From an uncultured Spirochaetia bacterium (GTDB lineage: Bacteria > Spirochaetota > Spirochaetia > SZUA-6 > Bin103), in contig CATQHW010000001.1 in the NCBI GenBank assembly GCA_958296075.1, forward strand, positions 620,001 through 684,000: 64,000 nt of DNA, given 5' to 3'. The notes under the pieces were generated by a model. That model was given only the letters and a program-made list of their open reading frames with translations, was not told the origin of the DNA and made no database searches. Made by a program: the position numbers and the translations under genes. Every line of letters starts with the position of its first letter. Within the stretch, counting starts at the first letter, position 1. This document shows, in pieces, positions 59,055-64,000 of the stretch.

Positions 59055-59927
59055 TCAAAGGTCCCGGTTCGTTGCGGTATCGGCAGGCGGCTGGAGCACC
59101 CGGCCGTCGAGCATCTGCCAGACGTTCCGGCTCCGCGCCATGCCGGCGGCGCGCTCGGTGACGGACGCTCCCGCTACCACCGGCACGACGGGCGTGCCGA
59201 GCCTGGCCAGCAGCGCCGCTCGGTCCGTGGCGCGCAGCACGTCGGAGCGGTCGACGACCGACGAGATCTCCGCGAGCACCATGACCTGCCCGCCGTCGGC
59301 GCGCCACGTGCCGCTCAGGATCAGGTCGGCCAACGCCACTTTGGTTCGGTCGCTCTCGGACAGAACCCCCCGATCCGCAGCGTCATCCAGGAGGACGGAC
59401 AGTTCCTCAGAGGTCAGGACGTGCGCCTTGCGGACCAACCGTCCGAAGTAGGCGTAAGCGCGCTCGCGGTAGCGGCGTTCCAGGTTCTCGCCCTTGAGTT
59501 GCCCCACGTCGTCCGTGAGTTGATCGAGTTGCACCTGGACGCGGTTGAAGTTGCGTTCAGTGTCGCGCCGCAGATCAGCGATCTGTTCGTCGACCTCGCG
59601 AAAGCGCTGCTCCATGTCGCGACGCAACTCCGCGACCTCGCGCCGCAGATCAGCGATCTGCTCGTCGACCTCGCGAAAGCGCTGCTCCATGTCGCGACGC
59701 AACTCCGCGACCTCGCGCCGCAGATCAGCGATCTGCTCGTCGACCTCGCGAAAGCGCTGCTCCATGTCGCGACGCAACTCCGCGACCTCGCGCCGCAGAT
59801 CAGCGATCTGCTCCGGTACGGCCAAGTATTCGTCGCTCAACACCAAGCGGCGCATTTCCGCCCGCCACTCCGGGCGTTCTTCAAGCAGTTGCACGAGATC
59901 GCGGAAGTCTTGGACCGTAAATGGCAT
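59055..59927 (-). CDS. Coiled-coil protein with PD-(D/E)XK-like C-terminal domain (DUF3782-type)
   Basis: 290 residues; ATG at 59927 with AGGAGC seven bases upstream. N-terminal MPFTVQDFRDLVQLLEERPE and WRAEMRRLVLSDEYLAVPEQ. Residues about 45-130 are a coiled coil made of a 25-residue unit, EQIADLRREVAELRRDMEQR plus FREVD, repeated about three times. The C-terminal ~130 residues have YRERAYAYFGRLVRKAHVLT and GGQVMVLAEISSVVDRSDVL, RAALLARLGTPVVPVVAGAS, the nuclease-like domain shared with 9574-10373. Known: DUF3782-like proteins are predicted PD-(D/E)XK nucleases of unknown target. Confidence 0.78.
   Translation of the reverse strand: MPFTVQDFRDLVQLLEERPEWRAEMRRLVLSDEYLAVPEQIADLRREVAELRRDMEQRFREVDEQIADLRREVAELRRDMEQRFREVDEQIADLRREVAELRRDMEQRFREVDEQIADLRRDTERNFNRVQVQLDQLTDDVGQLKGENLERRYRERAYAYFGRLVRKAHVLTSEELSVLLDDAADRGVLSESDRTKVALADLILSGTWRADGGQVMVLAEISSVVDRSDVLRATDRAALLARLGTPVVPVVAGASVTERAAGMARSRNVWQMLDGRVLQPPADTATNRDL
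59571..59820 (-). repeat. 75-bp tandem repeat inside the coiled-coil gene, about 3.3 copies
   Basis: Units start at 59571, 59646, 59721 and 59796, and are almost identical. 75 bp equals 25 codons, about seven helical turns, so copy changes keep both frame and coil. Near-identity indicates recent expansion or conversion. Confidence 0.9.
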
Positions 59928-59941
59928 GGTCGGCTCCTGCC

Positions 59942-60064
59942 TCAACGTATCCTTTCCCGCCGGGCGTTGTCGATGCGACACGCCGGACGCATTTCCGCCC
60001 GCCATTGCGGGTGCTCATCGAGCAGTCGGACCAGATCGTGAAAGTCTTCGACCGTGAACGGCAT
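59942..60064 (-). pseudogene. Truncated tandem duplicate of the coiled-coil gene's 5' end
   Basis: 40 codons from ATG at 60064: MPFTVEDFHDLVRLLDEHPQ WRAEMRP, against MPFTVQDFRDLVQLLEERPE WRAEMRR of the intact gene. It then runs into unrelated codons and TGA at 59942, 14 bp before the intact start. The leader is duplicated too (GGATACGTTGAG before both starts). It may now act as a short upstream frame coupled to the main gene. Confidence 0.75.
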
Positions 60065-60211
60065 CGCAGGCTCCAGGCTCAACGTATCCTCCGCGGCCGG
60101 CAATGTCGACGCGGAACGCCCGGCGTGGTCACCGGCCGGCGATTCCGGTACCCTTCGGCTTCGCGGGCGATGCGCCCTGCCGGCGCTTCAGCCGACGGAG
60201 AGTGCGTGAAG

Positions 60212-63199
60212 ATGGCAGACGTCGAAACCGGCCCTGAAACCGTTCTGGCGGTCGCGTCCCAGGCCCCCGGATTCGACGCGCTGCGGGCGCACCGCCGGGA
60301 TCAGGCCGAAGCGGGCATGGACCGACTGCGCGACGCGGCGGCCCGCGAAGGGCGGGACGCGCTCGGCGCGGCGCTCGACACGCCGGCCGGCAAGACCTTC
60401 TTCTCCTTCCTGTTCGGTAACAGCCCGCACCTCAGCCTCCTGCTGCAGCGCGACCTGGAGTTCACGCAGTCGCTGGTCGAAGAGGCGCCGGACGCCCTCA
60501 CCGATCGCGTACGCAGCGAGCTGGCCGGCGCGGAGCCGGCGATGGACCGCGACGACCTGATGACCTTCCTGCGCCGCCGGCGCAACCGCGTGGCCGTGAT
60601 CGCGGCGGTGTATGACTGCTTCGGCATCCGCGGCGTCATGGACTGCGCGGAGTTGCTCTCCGACATGGCGGACCACGCCGTGCGTCTGACCGCATCCCAC
60701 CTGCTTCTCGACCGGGTCCAACGGGGCGACCTGGAACCGCCGGCCGGCGAGCGCTGGGGATACTTCGTCCTGGCGATGGGCAAGCACGGCTCGCGCGAGT
60801 TGAACTACTCATCCGACATCGACCTGATCGTCATGTACGACCCGGAAGCGGTCCGCTACACCGGCCGCAGGACTCTGAGCGACTGCTTCGTGCGGGTCAC
60901 CCAGGATCTGGTCCGCATCCTGCAGACGCGCACCGGCGACGGCTACGTGTTCCGCACCGACCTCCGGCTCCGCCCCGACCCTTCGTCGACCCCGGTCGCC
61001 ATCACCGTCGACTTCGCCATGAACTACTACGAGCGCTTCGGGCGCACCTGGGAGCGGACCGCGCTGATCAAGGCGCGGCCGGTCGCCGGCGACCTGACGG
61101 CGGGCGCGGCCTTCCTGGAACGGCTCTCACCGTTCATCTGGGACGAGGGACTGGACTTCACCTCGGTGGAGGAAATCCGCTCCATGAGCCAGCAGATTCA
61201 CGATTTTCACGGTCATGGAGCGGTCAAGGCGCCCGGCCACAACGTGAAGCTCGGCCGCGGCGGCATCCGCGAGATCGAGTTCTTCGTCCACATGCATCAG
61301 TTGGCGTACGGCGGCCGCAACCGCCGGCTGCGCGGTCCACGCCTCCTTGCGATGCTGGAGACGCTCGATCGCGAGCACCACATCATGCCGCGCGAGACGG
61401 CCGCCCTGCGCGACGCATACCTCTGGTTGCGGCGGGTCGAGCACCGCCTGCAGATGGTCAACGACGCCCAGACACAGAAGCTCCCGGAGTCCGACGAAGG
61501 GATGGCGCACATCGCCGCCTTCATGGGGCTCGACTCGGCGGCGGAGCTGGTCCGCCGGACCGAGCGCACCGCCGACGAGGTTCACGACCTCTACCGCACG
61601 CGCTTCAACGTCCCGGAGACCGAGCAGGACATCACCGCCGCGATCCTGGAGGGACCGGACGAGAATCCGGACGCGGTCGCCAAGCTGGAGGCGGCCGGCT
61701 TCACGCAGGCGCTCACGGCCATCGATACCTTCAGGGGATGGGCCGAAGGCCGCCACGCGTCGACCGGCTCGGAACGGGCGCGCACCATCATCCGCGAGAT
61801 ACTGCATGAGATCGTAGACGCCGTGGGCAAGACGCCCGACCCGGATCGCGCCCTGGCTCGCATGGACCGCTTCCTGGAGATCCTGCCGGAGGACATCTCG
61901 TTCTTCTCCATGCTCAGAGCCAACACCTGGCTCCTCAACCTCATCGCCGTCGTAATGGGCAGCGCGCCGCGCATGGCCGACATCCTGGGAGCCAACCCGC
62001 GGCTCCTGCAGGCGGTGCTGGACCCCTCGTTCTTTCTGCCGCTCCCTGGCAGAGAGCGGTTGGCGCAGGACCTCGATGAGCGCCTGGAGGGCCGGCGGGA
62101 TGTGGCGGAGCGGGGCGAGCAGGTGACCGCCTGGGCCGGCGACCGCCGGTTCCAGGTCGGCGTCCAGGCGCTGCAGAATCTCGTGACGGTGGACGAGGCG
62201 TCGACCTCCCTGTCGGACGTCGCCGCCGTGGTCATCGACGTCCTGTTCCGCGATGCGATCGCCCGGTTGCAGGAGCGTCACGGGCCGGTGCCGGGCGGCG
62301 GCTGCGCGGTCGTTGCCCTGGGCAAGCTCGGGGCCGCCGAAATGACCTTCGAGTCCGACCTGGACCTGCTGTTCGTCGCCGACCCCGGTGTCGCCGACCC
62401 CGGTGTCGCTGGCCTCGGGCCGGCCGGGCAGACCGCCGGCCCGCAGCCGATCGACGCGCGGAGCTTCTACCGGCGTGCGGCCGGAGAGCTCGTCGCCCAC
62501 CTGCGGAGCCGCTCGACGTACGGCCGGCTCTATGAGGTTGACGAGCACCGGCGCCCCTTCGTCGACGGCGAGCCGGCCGTGATCACCGTCGACGAGTTCC
62601 GCGATCGCTACGCCGCCGCGCCGGCCCCGGAACTGATGGCGCTGACGCGGGCCGGCGTGCTGTGCGGAGATGCGGCCACGGCCGAAGCGGTCACGGCGGT
62701 GATCAGAGAAGCGCTCGCCCGCTCCCGAGATCCTGGACCGTTGCTGCAGGACGTGGCCAGCCGGCGAGCGGCGACGGCCGCCGCGCATCGATCCGGCGAT
62801 CCGTTCGCGCTGCAGCACGTGCGCGGGGGCGTGGCGGACCTGGAGGTCTTGGCCCAATACCTGCAGCTACGGCACGCGCACGGGTCTCCGCAGGTGCTGG
62901 CGAGAGCGACGGCGGCCTGCTTCGAGGCCCTGGGCAGCGCCGGGATACTGCCGGAAGACGAGGCGCGTCTGCTCGCCGCGGCGGTGCGGATGCAGCGCAC
63001 GCTGCAGGCGATGCTCCGCCTGACGTGGAGCCGCGACGCGCCGGTGAGCGACGCCCCGGCAACGTTGCGCCTGAAGTTGGCGGCCGCCCTCGAATGCGAC
63101 GGGTTCGAGGCGCTTGAGGAGAAGCTGCGGCGGACGCAGGAGGCGGCGTTCGCGGTCGTTCAGCGCCGCATCGGCTCACCGGTGGCCCCGGCGGTCTGA
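60212..63199 (+). CDS. glnE: Bifunctional glutamine synthetase adenylyltransferase / deadenylyltransferase
   Basis: 995 residues from ATG at 60212; a GTG two codons earlier is possible. The N-terminal nucleotidyltransferase half has LAMGKHGSRELNYSSDIDLI (residues about 188-207), LRLRPDPSSTP and APGHNVKLGRGGIREIEFF. The C-terminal half has a second site, ALGKLGAAEMTFESDLDLLF (about 704-723), then YEVDEHRRPFVDG. A Pro/Gly-rich insert with a small repeat (DPGVADPGVAG) follows the second Asp motif. The two halves remove or add AMP on glutamine synthetase under PII control. The layout is proteobacterial. Length is normal. Confidence 0.96.
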   Translation: MADVETGPETVLAVASQAPGFDALRAHRRDQAEAGMDRLRDAAAREGRDALGAALDTPAGKTFFSFLFGNSPHLSLLLQRDLEFTQSLVEEAPDALTDRVRSELAGAEPAMDRDDLMTFLRRRRNRVAVIAAVYDCFGIRGVMDCAELLSDMADHAVRLTASHLLLDRVQRGDLEPPAGERWGYFVLAMGKHGSRELNYSSDIDLIVMYDPEAVRYTGRRTLSDCFVRVTQDLVRILQTRTGDGYVFRTDLRLRPDPSSTPVAITVDFAMNYYERFGRTWERTALIKARPVAGDLTAGAAFLERLSPFIWDEGLDFTSVEEIRSMSQQIHDFHGHGAVKAPGHNVKLGRGGIREIEFFVHMHQLAYGGRNRRLRGPRLLAMLETLDREHHIMPRETAALRDAYLWLRRVEHRLQMVNDAQTQKLPESDEGMAHIAAFMGLDSAAELVRRTERTADEVHDLYRTRFNVPETEQDITAAILEGPDENPDAVAKLEAAGFTQALTAIDTFRGWAEGRHASTGSERARTIIREILHEIVDAVGKTPDPDRALARMDRFLEILPEDISFFSMLRANTWLLNLIAVVMGSAPRMADILGANPRLLQAVLDPSFFLPLPGRERLAQDLDERLEGRRDVAERGEQVTAWAGDRRFQVGVQALQNLVTVDEASTSLSDVAAVVIDVLFRDAIARLQERHGPVPGGGCAVVALGKLGAAEMTFESDLDLLFVADPGVADPGVAGLGPAGQTAGPQPIDARSFYRRAAGELVAHLRSRSTYGRLYEVDEHRRPFVDGEPAVITVDEFRDRYAAAPAPELMALTRAGVLCGDAATAEAVTAVIREALARSRDPGPLLQDVASRRAATAAAHRSGDPFALQHVRGGVADLEVLAQYLQLRHAHGSPQVLARATAACFEALGSAGILPEDEARLLAAAVRMQRTLQAMLRLTWSRDAPVSDAPATLRLKLAAALECDGFEALEEKLRRTQEAAFAVVQRRIGSPVAPAV

Positions 63200-64000
63200 C
63201 CGCCAGGGCCGCTCGCCGCCCGCTCCATGTCCCGGCGCAGATCGACGACATCGTCGGGAACCCGCAGCACCGCGTCACGGCGGCCGACCACCGCGCCGGC
63301 CGGCACCGGCCGCGTGAGCGCGGCGCCGGCAGCCAAGCCGATCGGCAGGGCGTCCGCCGCCAGGGATGCGGCGGCCGGCATCAGGCGGCCCCAGACGGTC
63401 GAGCCGCCCTCCCCGTCCAGCAACTCGCCGGCGCGGAGGTCGCGCTTGGCGACGGCGACCACGTCGGCGGCGAACCGCTCCGGGGCGCCGGTCGGCTCGC
63501 CGCGAAGCGCCACGGAGGCGATGCTGATGCCCAACTCCAGCCCGATCAGGTGCACGGGGCGGTGGAGCGCCGCGTACCGCCCGCTCCGATCGGTGGCGAT
63601 GCCGTACTCGCCGAAGCAGCGCGCCGCGTAGTCGGACGGCGCCGCGAACGTCACGTACACCCCCCAGCGCAGATCGCGCTCGACCGGACTGCCGTCGCGG
63701 TGCAGCGAAGAGACCACCTCGACGGTCCCGGCGTGCGGCAAGGCGCCGCCGTCGCCGGCCGGCTTGAGCGTCTCGGCCAGCTCGTCGCTCCCGCACGGAG
63801 GAAAGCGCAGCCCGCCGGCTGCCGGCCGCAGGCCCGCCGCGTTCGCCACCGCCGCCATCTCGATCGCCGACTTGGTGCCGTCCAGGAACGAATTGAACAT
63901 CCGGGCGTTCATGCCGCCGCGAGAGGCCCGCTCCGGGCTGATGCCGTAGCGCTGCCACACGGTCTCCGGGGTGGAGCCGTGGTAGGCCGGCAGGTACCTG
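63160..64000 (-). CDS. SAF-domain NAD(P)-dependent oxidoreductase (homoserine-dehydrogenase-like), 5' part outside window
   Basis: A minus-strand frame open from the window edge to a stop at 63160, about 280 codons. It reads RYLPAYHGSTPETVWQRYGI, MNARMFNSFLDGTKSAIEMA, WGVYVTFAAPSDYAARCFGE. It ends in a SAF-type domain (AVAKRDLRAGELLDGEGG, ALPIGLAAGAALTRPVPAGA, VVGRRDAVLRVPDDVVDLRR). Known: these proteins combine a Rossmann/homoserine-dehydrogenase-like N-terminus with a C-terminal SAF domain; the reaction is unproven. Its last 40 bp overlap the end of glnE on the other strand; the C-terminal tail is low-complexity. Confidence 0.82.
   Translation of the reverse strand, partial: RYLPAYHGSTPETVWQRYGISPERASRGGMNARMFNSFLDGTKSAIEMAAVANAAGLRPAAGGLRFPPCGSDELAETLKPAGDGGALPHAGTVEVVSSLHRDGSPVERDLRWGVYVTFAAPSDYAARCFGEYGIATDRSGRYAALHRPVHLIGLELGISIASVALRGEPTGAPERFAADVVAVAKRDLRAGELLDGEGGSTVWGRLMPAAASLAADALPIGLAAGAALTRPVPAGAVVGRRDAVLRVPDDVVDLRRDMERAASGPGGQTAGATGEPMRR

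Noticed and set aside
58142..59161. Plus-strand frame beginning with a CCC-containing peptide (MQFTTCCCGNGDGH)
   Set aside because: After about 40 codons it is pure antisense of the nuclease-half pseudogene; no ribosome site or family support.
59571..59820. Regular 75-bp repeats as a possible CRISPR array
   Set aside because: Units are contiguous with no spacers, in frame and translate to a coiled coil.
60212..63199. DPGVADPGVAG repeat in glnE as a frameshift or error
   Set aside because: It is in frame, short and lies in a loop after the second active-site motif; a small natural expansion is simpler.

Overview
This is a 64 kb piece of a high-GC, Gram-negative-type bacterial genome. Coding is dense and runs on both strands. 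I see no rRNA, tRNA or CRISPR array. The lineage cannot be fixed from this window. The glnE gene is of the proteobacterial two-domain type. The mix of sugar-processing enzymes, phytanoyl-CoA dioxygenase, Gfo/Idh oxidoreductases, Uma2 nucleases, phosphonate catabolism and large restriction clusters is what I would expect from an uncultured marine or host-associated bacterium (inference). At least a dozen genes are broken or reduced to fragments, which points to active recombination and decay.

Layout. 1-9.3 kb: metabolic genes. These are a truncated glycosidase-like gene, a DUF4129 / membrane / DUF4340 trio behind an alpha-L-fucosidase and a phytanoyl-CoA dioxygenase, a coiled-coil membrane protein, a beta-propeller protein, a VOC protein and an ankyrin protein. 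9.3-11.1 kb: decayed DNA (oxidoreductase remnant, frameshifted coiled-coil nuclease-like gene, ankyrin tail), then an intact RiPP precursor with a nitrile-hydratase-like leader and a 13-residue Trp/Ser core. 11.1-16.2 kb: a spermidine-synthase-like membrane protein, a PIMT and an oligopeptide-type binding protein. 16.3-18.1 kb: a scrambled array of small phage- or toxin-like fragments, a phage-type HTH fragment and an orphan VapB antitoxin. 18.1-22.4 kb: aldo/keto reductase and two divergent glycosidase-like paralogues.

22.4-28.3 kb is defense cluster 1: an AAA ATPase, HsdR and HsdS with no HsdM, and a broken AlbA_2-type gene. 28.3-40.2 kb returns to catabolic genes: phosphonoacetate hydrolase, a metallophosphoesterase, a large glycosidase, Gfo/Idh, GNAT, a BNR protein, Uma2 and a methyltransferase, with several chimeric remnants between them. 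40.2-56.7 kb is defense cluster 2, entirely on the minus strand. It holds a 1375-residue HTH-fused giant protein with its own palindromic operator, a complete type I system hsdR-hsdM-hsdS, then vsr, a 5-methylcytosine methyltransferase, a MORC-like GHKL ATPase-nuclease, a catalytically degenerate ImmA/IrrE-like gene with a frameshift, and an AAA ATPase-nuclease fusion. From hsdR to the AAA-nuclease the genes overlap or are separated by only short gaps, and the hsdS-vsr-dcm-MORC core is visibly more AT-rich than its surroundings. 56.8-60.1 kb is a graveyard of related fragments plus a phosphoglycerate-mutase-like gene and a coiled-coil gene built on 75-bp tandem repeats. 60.2-64 kb ends with glnE and a truncated SAF-domain oxidoreductase.

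The strongest leads for something new are the orphan NHLP-type RiPP precursor (10797-11084), the giant HTH-fused protein with its operator (52587-56749), the compound restriction operon (40220-52493), and the family of coiled-coil genes whose tandem DNA repeats match coiled-coil periodicity.
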